Assembly: GCA_963921215.1 (NCBI GenBank)
Contig: OY992519.1
Coordinates: 8,540,200-8,604,199, forward strand
Length of the DNA stretch: 64,000 bases
From: Scoparia ambigualis
Lineage: Eukaryota > Arthropoda > Insecta > Lepidoptera > Crambidae
Reading direction: 5' to 3'
Part shown: positions 17,232-30,931 of the stretch, one piece after another
How positions within the stretch are numbered: position 1 is the first letter of the stretch
How the letters are laid out: the number at the start of each line of letters is the position of its first letter
The notes under the pieces: generated by a model
Seen by the model: the letters and a program-made list of their open reading frames with translations, nothing else
Told to the model about the DNA's origin: nothing
The model's database searches: none
Made by a program: the position numbers and the translations under genes

Positions 17232-20034
17232 TTAGATATAAATACGGGTACTATGACAGTGATTAAAAAGCCTAATAAATAGTTAAGTTCTACGGATAAT
17301 TGCAATGATAATGTTGAACTCCCCTGGACTCGGGACGATTGTTCAAGTTTAGGCAGTAAGGAGATGTCTGTCATTAAAAAGTCTGATTAATAAAAAGTTA
17401 CTACGTAGAATTTAGAAATTACGTTACACTTTTTGCTATTTTAATAAATATTTTTTAGAAATGTATGATGACGTATTTTATTTGTTATGACATAATTGAC
17501 CGATAAATTATTTTCTAGACCCATAACGTCACTACTGCGAGGGTAGTAATTTTCAAACGTTTATATTTTCATAATAGTAATTAGTGAAATATTTGCTTTT
17601 ATGTTAAAATAAAGATTAAAGTTGTAGTTTAAAAATTAATATTTTATTTTTTTATTCAAGAAGAACTATACAATGTAACAGGATGTTGAGTTTTCAAATG
17701 CTTCTCCTGAAAAATTACGTCAGATGCATAAGTGACGTTATAGCACCGTAGGTGCGATATACTGAATAAGGTTGAGTACGGACCCTTAAAATACTTAATG
17801 CTTAATAAATTCTGTATTTCTGTCCTATCCTTCATTACGCTTAATAACCAATCTCAGTAAGATTATTAGACAGATGTTATTAAGCATTACGCATTCCAGG
17901 TGGCTTAAATCTGAAAAACAGTGCCTTCGGCAGCATTTATCTGATTAACAATAATCTATACTGCTATTATTAAAGCAGTACTAAGCTTGTAGCGTTAGAA
18001 ACAGCTAATTGCTGAATAAAGTATCACCTTCTGAATAATATTGTTTACATAATTCTGGTATTCAGCTTGATACTGAATAATTGTTTTTACTTTATCTTTA
18101 AACTGTATAAGATTCTATGTTTTACTAATTATTCAGCTGCTGAATAAACAATATTATTTGTGTTTTTAATAAGCTTATTTCAGTATAATAAAGAGTTTCA
18201 CTAACTTATTCAAATTAAAGACCATATTTGTAATTGATATAGCGCCCATAGCTTAATACCAGCAATTAGAATATTATTGTAAGTATTTATTTTATGCATT
18301 GTTTAAATCATGGATCAAAAGTCGTGGCAAAAGCGTAAAGAACCGGTCATATCGAAAGAAAATTGTTAAAAGAATATTTGAATATCAGCAGTAGTAGGTA
18401 ATTGTCCAAGTGTCATCAGCAGTAATGATCATGACAGGATTTGTGAAAATAGTTTAAACAAAACTGAACCCGGTCCCAATCAGCAAGCGTGTTTTCCCTT
18501 TAATGATAAGGGTTCCGTCCTCAAAAAAAATATAACAGATTTTGGGATTGGAAAACCGAAAGATCTAAAAATCTAAGTATACAGAAAATTTCATTTCTGA
18601 AATGTTTATTTTATTAGCAGAAGGTATCGCAATACAAGAAAATAAAATTAACGTTGTTATTTGCGTTGTTTGTTTGTTTCATCGTAAGCCAATCTACGCG
18701 AGGTTGGACACTGCTGTCTTTACTTAATTAGAAAAACCGCATTATATCTTGGCCATCGAAGTTGTTCTTTGTTCTTCCATTGGGTCGGCACAGTACACAA
18801 ATCTGAATGACCCTTACAACGTGTTGAAATTATTTTAAACGTCATTTTTCTGAAACGAAATATAAATTATAATTAATAATATAATAATAAGTCCGCCATT
18901 TGTACATCCTATTGTTGTGCAATAAAGATTAAATAAACTAGGGCTCAGTGCACACTACACACACGAAACCTGATTTTTTTTAAACATAATAGATACTATT
19001 AATATAATAGTCTTTTTCACGAAAAAAAAATAACAAAGATGCTGTGATTTTAAATGTAAGTAATCAATTTAGTGAAAGCCTGGTGGGAAAGTAACACATT
19101 ATAAAAGGTTTTTGTTCGTTCGATTAGAGAACCCTAAAAATGTGAGTAACTAATATAGAAATGTGGTCAACTATATAAATGTTATTCATAAGTAAGTGTA
19201 AAGAGACTACTCTTTTTCAAGTTATAGTTTAGTAACAAAACATGTGTGCACTTTTATTCAGCATTATAAAACAAAACATCGATCGCCATTGAAATCTTTG
19301 TAATTAATTCTTACAAGGAATTTACGAGATCACCAAAATGCTTATTAATCTTACAACTACAACATTTCCAGCTCAAGTCATGTTATTTTGTTGGATAAAA
19401 TTGCTAGAATTAGATAATTCATCACAAGTACTTTTGTCAGACCTAGTATATATGTATGAAAATACTATTTACAACTAATTATCTTGATTATTAGCGAGGC
19501 GCGTCATAAAAATGAAAACAAAACACGTACTATTCACGACAAAATTACTTGCGCACTAATAATTAACATGTAGCAGACCGCTAACTTGTAAATTAAAATT
19601 TACTTACCGAATAACTTAAAGTTCACGTCATGTCAAATAAAGGTATCGACATTATTATTGAACCCAATTTATTTCTTCTTTTCCCAATTTCTATGAATAT
19701 TGCTTGCATAAATGTCAACAATAAATGAAATGCTTAATAAATTCTGAATACTCTAACCAATTCGACGTAGCTGAATAACTGTGTTGTAAAAGCTTTATAA
19801 AAGCAATGTGTGCAGTTATTCAAAAGTTATTAAGCTAATTGAAACATTATTAAGCTCCTACTCAATTGTTACTCAGATGTTATTCAGCGTTAAGCATTCA
19901 AAATTGGGGCCGTTTTTGCTTGAATAACAGCTGAATAGACGGTACTCAGACGTTATTCAGCTTAGTATTCAAATTATGCTCTTGATGAGTGCTCTTAATC
20001 AATCTTTATTCAGCACGTCTGTGTTACTTGGGTA

Positions 20035-22239
20035 GCCGGCAACTGTTTGAGCGGGCGAACTACAGTACACCTCTTGGTTGTAAAACTGTGCGCCTGGTAG
20101 AGGGCGGAGGCGTGTCGGCATTGACTAGGGCATGCAGTTTTATAAACAGGAGGTGCACTGTAGGCAGTTATCATACAGAGTTCATGACCCTGCTAGTGAT
20201 GGGTTTAACTTGTTCTGATTTTAAATTAACGACAGATTAACTTTGTTTGTAAATGCAAAAACAAATTAAATTGAGCTTATCTTACTAGGGTATTTATAGA
20301 AAGCATCTATACTAGGGATAATTTGAAACCCTGGATTAAGGCTGGCCCCACTTGATACACGCTGTATGTGTCATTTTAAGATGCAGTCGCCAGCAACATT
20401 GGTCACAAGAAATCAACTTTTTGTGGTTTCACTATATAAAAAAACTAAAGTTTCTGGAATTAATATTATTTTAATTTATAATTTATTTTATTTTAACTGC
20501 TAGTTTTTCATACATTACCTACTGAAACACTTTTAATGTCAACATCTTTTTGTGAAATACTATTGTTAAGACATCACATTAAACGACTTTTTAAATAAAA
20601 TAAATTGTTTATGTTGACAATTTGTGAATCTATTGTTTACACAGATGCCACACACATACGTAAATTTAGGTACATTTAATTGTAATGCTAAATATCGACA
20701 ACTAATAAAAGTAAAGTATAGCCCAGATACCGTCCCACTGCTGAACAAAGGTCTCCATCATTGAAATAAAGTCTTCGCTACAATTGATGAGTATTGGTTT
20801 TTAAGGCAATCAACGAGACAGAATACTTAGTTTCCAACGCCTCCCAAAAATTGAAACTGGATGGCAATGACAAGGTACTTGATGACGTTCGTGATCATCT
20901 GCAAAAAGTAAAACGTTATTAAGGCGGTTCCCCTACCAAAACCGTTTAGCAGCTTTTTAAAACCTATGTTCTCGTTACCTAATAAATGCTAAAATTTGAA
21001 AAAAATCGTCCTCATACCTTCAGAATTTGTCTTAAAATTACACGTTTCAAAATTACTTTTAATATTTTAATTACTACTAAAAACCATCTTAAGAAGAACA
21101 AGAAACATTAACGATTTTTTGTATCTTTTCCTTAAGTAGTGATCCTATAAATTTCTTGTTAAGACTAATCAATAGACCAAAAAACCCTAAGAGATTCTAC
21201 GTTTAAAACTATGTAAAAGGCCATTTTTTTATTTTAGGTGACAATCATTCATAAATTCGGAAGGTTTTAGCAGAGCGCTGCGCGAGGTGTGTGTGCGTAA
21301 TTGGCAGTGTGCCGCTAGCTCTCCGACTGGATGCCCGTGTCGATTGATCTCCCGCCGCGCCAGACGCCCGCTACCTACACCCACGCGCTCTCTTGCTTTG
21401 CTTGTTTGTGCTAGTATTGTCACAGAATAAATAATAGTACTACGTACAGAAATTGCACTTCTTAGATATTGAAGAAAGCCGCCGTTTTAACAACCTACAA
21501 TCTTACATAGGTACTGCTCTATCGCTATACGCGTAGAGTACTTATTACTTTGTGATGCGTTTTTTACCGAACGTACCTACGCTGTCGACTCGTGTGTTAG
21601 GGATGACAGCAAATAGACTAAATAAACATACCTACGCAATACCTACCTTAGTAAGTTATATATTCTGTGATTGCACACCTAAGTAAAATGTAGTTCTGTA
21701 AGTTACTTACCTATTTATCTTTCTAACAAACAAGCACATAAAGTCTTAGAAACTAGCAAAGACTGCACTACATGACGAGTTGAAGATTAACGTAAAAAAT
21801 CACATTTTATTACGTAAAACCTATTACCTACATTTTACACATCTTACATAAGTACTGGCGATTTTAATTCTTACGACCTAACTATGAGTATAAGTTACGC
21901 AGGTAGGTTAGGTGCCAACTTCTGTACCTACCATCACAACAGTCACAGACTTACGATCGTAAGGCGAAATAATTTACATAAATTACTACCTACCTACCTT
22001 AACTTTCGTATTACTTACCTATTTGTTCTGTAAACAAACTTAAGTTTGAAATAAATAAAATATAATTATACCTTTTAGAATGTTTTGGTAACGTAAAAAA
22101 GATGTGTGCTCGAAAGCGCGCTGGGGCCCCCTGACTGATTTACAACTTCAAGTTGCCGCGCGCTGTAGGTGCTTATCGCGGTAAGTATGACGGAGTGCAA
22201 GATGCCTTGTATTGTAATTTACGTGCGAATAGTTTCTCT
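20035..22239. other. Intergenic with SINE fragment and GC-rich patch
   Basis: Mostly AT-rich. A SINE-like fragment lies at 20719-20800. A GC-rich patch at about 21255-21420 could be a promoter or exon remnant, but no splice-supported frame was found. Many TACCTACC-type short repeats occur from 21500 to 22060. I see no gene. Confidence 0.4.
20719..20800 (+). repeat. SINE-like fragment
   Basis: CCCACTGCTGAACAAAGGTCTCC and the following CTTCGCTACAATTGATG match the body of the SINE at 148-342 in the opposite orientation. Degenerate copy with unclear ends. Confidence 0.5.
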
Positions 22240-22566
22240 CACAGACGGCAGCTATAATGTATATTAATGTACATTTAAATCTAGGGATTTAACAAGAAAG
22301 CTATAAAATACATTATAGCTGTCGTGTGTTGTCACCTGACGATTTCTATGGAAAGATGTAGTGAGGTGTATCGTGCTATAACCCTTGAGCACCGTAAAAC
22401 CAGACACAATTGAAAATCAATTGTTTCGTGACCGCCGGCGGTCTTATGATACTTGACCTAATAATGTTATCTTTACCTTAGGTGAATGATTGGTCTCGCT
22501 GCGCTCGACAGACCAATCCCTGGGACCAATTAATCTAAGATCTTTACATTATAGATGCCGTCTGTG
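22240..22566. mobile_element. 327-bp MITE with 22-bp terminal inverted repeats
   Basis: CACAGACGGCAGCTATAATG opens the element at 22240; the 22-base repeat reappears inverted at 22545-22566 with a single mismatch. A third, partly degraded inverted copy lies inside at about 22308-22328. There is no coding capacity, as expected for a non-autonomous DNA element. I could not identify a target duplication or superfamily. Confidence 0.65.
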
Positions 22567-22920
22567 TAGGCCTTTAGGTATGAAGCTACAAGTAGTCGGC
22601 GGCGGGTCCGTTTACTTTACTTTTTTTACTTATTTACTTATTGAAATAATAATTTCGTAGCTAAGTATTTACTTATACCTACTTACAAAACTCTTTACTA
22701 AATAACTAAATAGAACAAGTAAGGCTAAATAAATAACTACCCACCTATATAGTATCTGTACTTTAGGATGGGTACCCTCCTTCCTAACTACCAAAACCGA
22801 AAGTTGACTTTTATCTTTATGTCTCCCGTATTGCGATATCTAGGTAGCTAATTAGATTATTAAATAATATAGTAAGTACTTACCTACCTACAAGTTCTGT
22901 TTACAAGATTAGGTACATAT

Positions 22921-24670
22921 AGTCAAAGTCAAAGTCAAAATATATTTATTCATTAAACTCAATTAATAAGTACTTTGAATCGTCCAAATCTTTTTTAACC
23001 TACCACCCATTCAGGACATAATTTTTTAACTGTGGCAAAGAATGGGCGCAAGAAACCACAGCGCACAAAAGCAACGACATTTACAAACAAAAAAAAGAAT
23101 ATGTCGTTACCAATACAAAATATGAATTTAAAAAATAAAAAAAATATGCAATACAAAATTACAGAACAATGTAGTATCAATTAAATATAGACAATTAGAA
23201 ATAGCTGTTGGAGTGCTTGGAGCATTTCGGATCCAAGCTGTTTTGTCTTCTGTGTAATCTGACACTTTATAATAAGCTTTTGTATAAAGCTTTTCTTTGA
23301 TTTTGATTTTAAATTTATTAAGATCTAATTTCTGAGTATCATTTGGTACTTTGTTGTAAAATCTTACACACAGACCCCTAAAAGAATTATTTATTTTATG
23401 GAGCCTAGTATAAGGTACTGCTAATTTGTTCTTACTTCTAGTGTTTACATTGTGAATATCACTGTTTTTTGAAAACATTCCAGTATTTTTATGAACATAA
23501 ATCAAATTTTCATAAATGTATTGTGATGCAACTGTCATTATATTTATATTCTTAAATCTCTCTCTGAGAGAGTCGCCAGCCTTTAGGTTATAGATTGCTC
23601 GAATAGCCCTCTTCTGAAGCACAAAGATAGTTTGAATGTCGGCAGCATTTCCCCACAGTAAAATGCCGTACGACATTACACTATGAAAGTAACTGAAATA
23701 AACTAATCTGGATGTATCAACGTCAGTTAACTGACGGATCTTCATACTGCATAAGCCGCAGAGCTAAGTCTATTCGACAATTTAGCTATATGTGGGCCCC
23801 ACTGAAGCTTGGCATCTAACGTGATGCCTAGAAACACAGTGGTCTCCACAGGATTCACATTCTTATCTTTAATTTGTACACTAGTTGTTACTTGCTTAAC
23901 ATTAGGCAATACAAATCTTACACATTTGGTTTTTCCCTCGTTTAATAGCAAGTTATTTACACTAAACCAGTGAACAATCTTTGAGAATGCATTATTCACA
24001 TCGTCATAATTTGGGTGTCGTCGTTTCACTTTGAATAAAAGTGAAGTATCATCAGCAAACAATACTATCTCATGACTGTCTTTTACAAAATAAGGTAAGT
24101 CATTAATATAAACCAAAAACAAGAATGGACCTAGTATTGAACCCTGCGGAACTCCCATTGTAACCACTGGTCCCGGAAATCTTTTACCGTTAATGTCCAC
24201 CATCAGAATACTGTTACTCAAGTATGAGATTAGAAGGCTCAAAGAAGCATCCCTAATTCCATAGTGGTTAAGCTTCCTGACCAAAGTTTTATGTAAAACA
24301 CAATCGAAAGCCTTGGATAAATCACAAAATACCCCTAGGGCATCCTGTGATTACTCCCAGGTATCAAATATTTGGATTAAAAGCTCAACACCGACATCAG
24401 TTGTTGAGCGACCCCTAGTAAAACCATACTGTTTACAATGTAAAAGTTTATTTCTATGAAAATGAATTTGAATTTGGTCTAGCATCAACTTTTCAAAAAT
24501 TTTACTAAATGTGGGTAGCACAGAAATAGGTCTAAAATTAGAGGGGTCAGAAGTGCTACCTGATTTAAACAATGGAATTAGTTTACTACGTTATATTAGG
24601 TCAGGAAAAACACCACAGTCAATGCATTCGTTAAATATGCAAGCTAAAACTGGAGCTATTGTCATAAAAT
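22921..24670 (-). pseudogene. 5'-truncated LINE, reverse transcriptase fragment
   Basis: The minus strand encodes the C-terminal two-thirds of a Jockey/CR1-like reverse transcriptase: SDPSNFRPISVLPTFSKIFE (near 24540), the polymerase motif FADDTSLLF (near 24060), GVPQGSILGPFLFLVYINDLP (near 24130), then a thumb and C-terminal region. The reading is broken by a TAA near 24350, another near 24600, and a frameshift near 23745. The 3' end is a (TTTGAC)n-type tail at 22921-22940, common in lepidopteran LINEs. The endonuclease and ORF1 are absent, so this is a dead 5'-truncated insertion. Confidence 0.85.
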
Positions 24671-25301
24671 ATAGTAGTACCTACTTGATTCTGTTTATGT
24701 TAGGTACAGTCGATGGCACACGATATGTATATACTGTACATGACGACCTTGACCGCTTTTATACCGTAATTATTATTAAAAAGAATATCAAGTCAATCTC
24801 GGAGTGTTTCAGTGTTTAAATTCAGTGTTTGTAATAATTCATCATAATTATCACCTTCATCAAAGGGTCGAGATTCGACGGGACGTATTTATTGAAGATA
24901 AAGATACGCCATTTTGTAATTGTGTATCGCATCGCTACGCTACGCAACGGGAACACAGACAGCCGACGCAAGAGGACGCGCGCTGCGGTTCACTCATTCT
25001 TACGGACTCATTAGTTAGTGTTATTGTGTTGTGATTGGCCAATAATTCATGTAAGTAGGTACATTCATTCTCATCAAACCAATCTCAATCGGTCTAACTT
25101 CATTCAATCTTTACGAATATTGAATCACTCATTCAGTCAATGTCACTGTCATGTCAAGTGTCTGTCAATTAAATAACCAGGTTATTGTCTTGTTTGTTTG
25201 CATATTCTAAATTTATGTTTCGTTAGTTTTAAATTTGTTACAAGTGTAACTGATCTCAAGTGTTACTGTTTATTACGTGCATTAGTCAGTAGATAGTCAT
25301 C
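24671..25301. other. Leader of BEL-1, no LTR found
   Basis: Sequence upstream of the BEL-1 gag. I looked for a copy of the LTR at 30932-31342 and saw none, so the 5' LTR is absent, replaced or strongly diverged. A GC-rich patch lies at about 24930-25000. No coding function is supported. Confidence 0.4.
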
Positions 25302-26611
25302 ATGGCTTTGCGTAGGACAAGAAATCAGTTTAGTCACATCATAGAATGTTGTTGGATTTTGCCGCGACGATCGACGAACAAACTGGGTCTGTCTCTGCTT
25401 CAGTGGCAAAACGGCATTTTAATACCTACTATAAAGATTTGGTTTTGGCCTACGAAACATTATTGGGTTTTTCTAGTGACGAAGTGTCTGAATCAGACAT
25501 GTCGCTGTTCGAGGTGCAATTCACGGAGGTCAACAAACTATTGATAAAACTGGACCAGGCGTCGTCGGAGTCAACCGCTGGTACTTCAAAATCACACAAG
25601 TTCACATCAAACCAGGTAATGGCCAAATTACCACTTATAGAACTTCCCAAGTTTTCCGGTAACCTCATGGACTGGGTTCCATTCTATGACTTATTTCATT
25701 CATTGGTTCATGAGCGTGATTTGTCGGATGCTGAAAAGCATTATTATCTTAGATCATCATTGTCAGGTGAAGCCCTTCACATTGTCAGACAGCTGTTGGT
25801 AGATGACAAGAATTATTCAGTGGCGCTTAATTTACTTAAGTCTAGGTATCAGAATACTACATTACTACTTGATGCTTATATCGGTAGGATAGTATATTTA
25901 CCTATCATCACATCATCAGTCACTCACCTGCGTTCACAATTTTATGATCCTCTTCAAGAAGCCCTTCAGGCGTTAGAAAAGCTAGATCAGCCTGTCAAAG
26001 AGTGGTCATATGTTATATTGTATTTAACATTACAGAAACTGCCTGTTAAGCTGCGGTCACTGTTTGAGGAACGCTACGGCACGAATTCTGATGCTTTGCC
26101 TACCATTAGTCAACTAATGGAGTTGTGGGACGAACAGTGCCGACTGCAGCTGACAGTGGCATCAGCACCCGAGCCTGTCAGGAGACCACCTCTGGCTTCA
26201 CTACCAACGGTGCGTCCACCAGCTCCACGATCAAGTCAACATCGGATGACATCAGGCAAGGCATACCAGGCCAATCAGGTGATGTCATCATCAACAGATC
26301 AAGGATCATCAGCTCGTCAGGTAAGGCCTTCATGTTCATTTTGTAGTGCCCAGGGACACTCACTTTATAGATGCCCTGCCTTTCAACGGTTTTTACGATC
26401 TGGTCGTAAGTCGTGGGCGACTAAGTCGGGACACTGCTATCGATGCTTGAGGAAGCACTATGCAAGTGACTGTACTCATAGGAACTGGTGTTCTCATTGT
26501 GGCTCCCAGGATCATAACTCACTCATTTGCAACGCAGAGGAGAGCATCGGTGCTCCCCGGCAGCAAAATCAACCTGCTGCTCGACTGATCACCCAATGCG
26601 CAGGTGGTTGA
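25302..26611 (+). pseudogene. BEL-1 gag
   Basis: Capsid-nucleocapsid polyprotein. The ATG at 25302 gives MALRRTRNQFSHIIE, after which the frame shifts near 25345 into DFAATIDEQTGS..., so a small indel breaks the start. The DUF1759-like capsid core (LPKFSGNLMDWVPFYDLFHS and SLSGEALHIVRQLL) is intact. Three zinc-knuckle-like motifs follow (CSFCSAQGHSLYRC, CYRCLRKHYASDC, CSHCGSQDHNSLIC). A TGA at 26609-26611 ends the frame, but the same frame reopens into pol, so it is probably a CGA-to-TGA change rather than the natural gag end. Confidence 0.85.
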
Positions 26612-29600
26612 GACACGCCAACTTCGTCAAAAGCGCGTCATGTCTCATCACCAGTGCATATCACTGGTGTGATCCAGGAAGAAGCGGACCCATCGTCAGC
26701 ACATCATCATCATGAGGCCCCACCGGTGCAATCCATGGCTCATCACCAGCCAAGGCCACGAGTCGGTGACAGAGCGCATCTTGCTCAGACCACCTTTCAT
26801 TCACTCAGGTTTGGGTCACGTATGAGCCCTGATAGGGCATGAGATAAGGTAACTGTTGGTGCATCTATGGGACCATCACTTCCCATAACTATTTGTCCTA
26901 CTGCAATAGTAATGGTCAGGTCAGGTGATGGTCAATTTGTCAAGGTCCGGGCCCTGTTAGATACAGGCGTCTGTGTTTCAATCATCAAACAATCATTAGT
27001 TCATAATTTAAAATTGCACCAACAGGGTAATAGTAATATTCTTTATGGAGTAGGTCATCAAGCTGTTAATACACCGGGCACTGTTGTCAAATTAGTTATT
27101 AAACCAGTGGGGGCACAATTACCAATAGTTGGTACCAGGGCAATGGTTATGTTCACATTATCAGGAAATATTCCACCATATAATATTAAATTAAAGAATC
27201 AGTTAAAGGCATCAAATATTATTCTTGCTGATAGCAACTTTGATAAAGCTCGAGATGTAGATATCATACTTGGTACAGATGTGCTCAATTATGTACTTGA
27301 TGGTTCAAAGATTTCAACCAACATTCCAGGGATAGCGGCTTATGGATCATGTTTCGGTCACGTCATCATGGGAGCGATACACACTCAACAGTCACCATCG
27401 ACGGTCACATCACCCGACCAGTCGGCAGGCACTTTAGTAGAAGACTATGGACTCCATGCAGTCAGACTGGAGGAAGTCTTAGAAAAGTTTTGGAAGGTGG
27501 AACAGCCCCCTTCGAAGCCAGCTGTTCATCCGGATTACTTGGAATGTGAAAGGTTGTATAATTCAAGTACTCAACGTATGCCAGATGGCAAATATTTGGT
27601 TAGGTTACCATTACTTTCGACAAGGCCACCATTGGGTGAATCAAAGGCTTTAGCCATTCAACGATTGCGATCTTTAGAAAGAAAGATGGCAAAAAATTCA
27701 GTATTCGCAAGTAAATACAAATAATTCATGAAGGAATATGAAACTCTCGGTCATATGTCAAAATCGGACTTTCAGTTAGACTCCGAACATTTCATCATCC
27801 CTCATCATAGCATATTCAAAAAGGGAACGGATAAGATCCGTGTAGTATTCGACGGGAGTGCTCGTTCATCAACAGGAACATCACTAAACCAGTGTCTTCA
27901 CACCGGTCCACCACTTCAAAATGATATTACCCAAATATTATTAAATTTCAGACGGCATCAAATAGTCTTCACGACCGACATCAAGCAGATGTTTCGAATG
28001 ACCTGGATACACCCTTAAGACAGGAAGTACCAGCTCATCTTGTGGAGAGAGGACCCGTCTGACCAAATTCAGGTATATGAGTTGAATACTAATACCTACG
28101 GCCTACGATCAAGTCCATTCATTGCAATTCGAACATTGTTACAACTCGCCGATGATTGGGAGGCTAGTCATCAGGAATCATCGGCTTCAACCGTCATCAG
28201 ACGAGACACCTTCGTTGACGATATTCTCACGGGCGCAGACTCGTTATCAGAGGCTCAACACCTCAAATCAGAACTCATCGCACTAATGAAAAGCGCCAAA
28301 TATGAGCTCAGGAAATGGTCATCAAATTGCAATGAATTACTGCAGAATTTGCCGCAGGAACACTGCGAGCTGCCCCATTAGTTTGATACTGACGATAAAA
28401 GCTTTATTAAAGTATTAGGTATTCAATGGGACCCAGTATCAGACTCAATGTCATATCAGATCAATGTACCTCTAGGACAAGCAATTACTAAGCGTCATAT
28501 CCTTAGTACAATAGCACGCCTGTATGACCCGTGTGGATATTGTGCGCCTATTGTGTTTCGATTCAAGGTGTTTCTTCAGACACTATTTTCAGATGGAGTC
28601 AAATGGGATAAACCTGTCAGTAATAGTCAATGTCGTCAGTGGGACGAACTCATTCAAGACCTTAATTATTTGTCAAACTTGCAGATACCTAGATGTGTTG
28701 CACTGCCACAGACTGTCTCATATTCACTTCACGGATTCGGAGACGCTGCAGAGACTGGTTTTGCCGCGAGCGTCTACCTCAGAACCGTGGACGCGTCAGG
28801 AAATGTCATGGTACGTTTACTTATAGCTAAATCAAGAGTAGCTTCTCAGAGATCAAAGCAAACGATACCAAAACTGGAACTCAGTGCCGCTCATCTAGTG
28901 TTCAAATTATTGAATCATGTATCAGAGTCATATGACAGTTCAATTCAATTTGACAGCATCAATGCTTGGTCAGATAGCACAATCGTGTTATCTTGGATAA
29001 ACACAAAACCATACATGCTTCAAACATTTGAATGTAACAGAGTTCAAGACATTCAAAATTCAAAACGTTCTATGATATGGAGACATGTACGTTCCGAATT
29101 AAACCCTGCAGATGTCGCCTCACGAGGCATGGCGGCTGAAGATCTCATACATTTCAATTTATGGTGGTCCCCAGACTGGTTACTTAAGGAGGAGTCACAA
29201 TGGCCTGCGTTACCAGTTACTATGCCTTACAATTTACCTGGATTCAAGAAATTGGTCAATCTTGTTACCCCTGTCGAACCATGGGAAGACGCGCTGTTAT
29301 CACGTGTCAGCTCGTTCAGTAAACTCATCAATATTACCTTATTGGTACTTAGATTTTGCCGAAATATTAGATTGCCTAAAGAAAGACGGAATCTTAACTC
29401 TACACTCTCATTAGACGAGACTCGTGAAGCAACCAGACATTGGATTAAGAAAATTCAAATGGATTCATATAAAGATGAAATTATATTAATCAAGCAAGGA
29501 AAATTGGTCTGTAAATCGCTACAGAAATTAAGTGTCTTCGTGGATGAAGACCACTTTATCCGAGTCGGCGGCCGACTACGGAAATCAACATTGCCTTACG

Positions 29601-30784
29601 GAGCCAGGCATCCATATTTGATACCTAAGGATCATAGGTGGGGTCAATTACTCATAGAATATTATCACAAGTCATATTGTCATGCGGCGACAAACGCGCT
29701 CATTGCTATACTGCGGCGAGAGTATTGGATTACGTCAGTCAGACGTCAAGTATCAAAGGTCATCAGAAATTGTTTAGTTTGTTTCAGGTTCAATGCTTCA
29801 TCTCAGCCACCATTTATGGCAGACCTACCAGCTGATAGAGTCACGGCCGCACGACCATTTTCAGGCGTAGCAACTGACTTTGCTGGATCTTTCTTAGTCA
29901 AAAGCAGTTTACTAAGAAATGCGAAATCACTCAAAGCTTACCTGTGTGTTTTTGTATGTTTAGGTACAAAAGCTGTTCATCTCGAAATGGTCTCTGCATT
30001 GACCATCGAGGCCTTCATCGCGTCATTCACCAGGTTTGTCAGCCGACGAGGGCTGCCTTCACTAATCCGATCGGACCGAGGTACCAATTTTACTGGTTCT
30101 AATTCGTATCTAAAGGAGATCACTCAGTTCTTGTTGGACAACCAGATTATCCTCAAGGAGGAGTTCAGACAACAGAGCATTCGCTGGGAGTTCAATCCTC
30201 CTGCATCGCCCCATATGGGGGGACTATTTGAGGCTGCAGTCAAAAGCGCTAAAAACCTCCTCAAGAGAGAGGTGGGCGATACCATTTTAACATTCGAGGA
30301 ACTGTCTACTCTATTTACTAAAATAGAGTCTATACTTAATTCACGGCCTCTTGTGCCTATGTCAGAGGACCCCAGTGATTTAGAGGTTCTCACGCCAGGT
30401 CATTTCATCATAGGTCAGCCACTAGTTGCCTTGCCAGAAGCTCACTGGAAGAAAACTAAAATGTCGCGATTGTCCCGTTTTCAAGTTATTCAGAAATTGT
30501 ACCAGACGATCTGGTCGCGCTGGCATGTTGAGTATCTCAGTACACTACAGACACGTAATAAATGGTATAAGCATATTAACAATATAGAGCTCAACGATTT
30601 AGTTCTTATTATTGACGAGAACTCACCCCCTCTTCACTGGCGAAAGGGTAGAGTTATTGAATTGTTTAAGGGATCAGATCACATTGTTAGATCAGTTAAA
30701 TTAAGGACTCAAAGCGGAGAGCTTGTAAGACCAGTGGTCAAATTGTGTAAATTACCGATACCAATAGAAAGTAATTTAAGTTAA
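26612..30784 (+). pseudogene. BEL-1 pol (protease, RT, RNase H, integrase)
   Basis: Continues the gag frame. Protease ALLDTG motif (near 26950), RT with FVDDILTGAD (near 28210), RNase H with GFGDAAETGFAASVYLR (near 28730), then the integrase with an HHCC zinc region (CHAATN...CLVCF), catalytic Asp (ATDFAGSF), Asp (RSDRGTNF) and Glu (GGLFEAAVK). Premature stops at 26840-26842, 27722-27724, 28016-28018 and 28379-28381 all lie in this one frame. From 28382 to the natural stop at 30782-30784 the frame is fully open. The element cannot make its own Pol as it stands. Confidence 0.88.
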
Positions 30785-30931
30785 CCATTGCACTTCTGTG
30801 TATATATATAGTGTTTTTATTCTTAAAGTTAAGCCATGTGTATGAGTCATATTATGTGTTATTGTTACTATAAGTAGAGCGCATTAAGGACTTCAAGTAT
30901 TCAGTTCATTTCCCCCTGGTGGCGGGAGGAA

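Larger units (their letters stand above)
15137..17760. mobile_element. Inner DNA transposon with 36-bp inverted repeats
   Basis: 15137-15172 and 17725-17760 are inverted copies with one mismatch, beginning ATATCGCACCTACGGTGC. Related motifs of the form GCRWTAWTGTCACTTGTG recur inside the left end (near 15231 and 15435), and CATAACGTCAC recurs in the right part (near 17522). These look like subterminal binding sites. It lies 96 bases inside the outer element and so inserted into it. It carries a Ser-rich gene fragment and a retroposon tail. Superfamily unknown. Confidence 0.65.
15041..20034. mobile_element. Outer non-autonomous DNA transposon with TTATTCAG arrays
   Basis: A perfect 14-bp terminal inverted repeat, TACCCAAGTAACAC, occurs at 15041-15054 and inverted at 20021-20034. 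Imperfect similarity (GCWGRATAA-like) continues inward. Both subterminal zones (17760-18160 and 19720-20015) are packed with TTATTCAG/CTGAATAA and CTTAATAA units, typical of transposase-binding arrays. Without the inner insertion the element would be about 2.4 kb. Inside, 18310-18360 reads as a short decayed coding stretch with stops. No transposase is recognised and no clear target duplication is seen, so the superfamily is unassigned. Confidence 0.6.
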
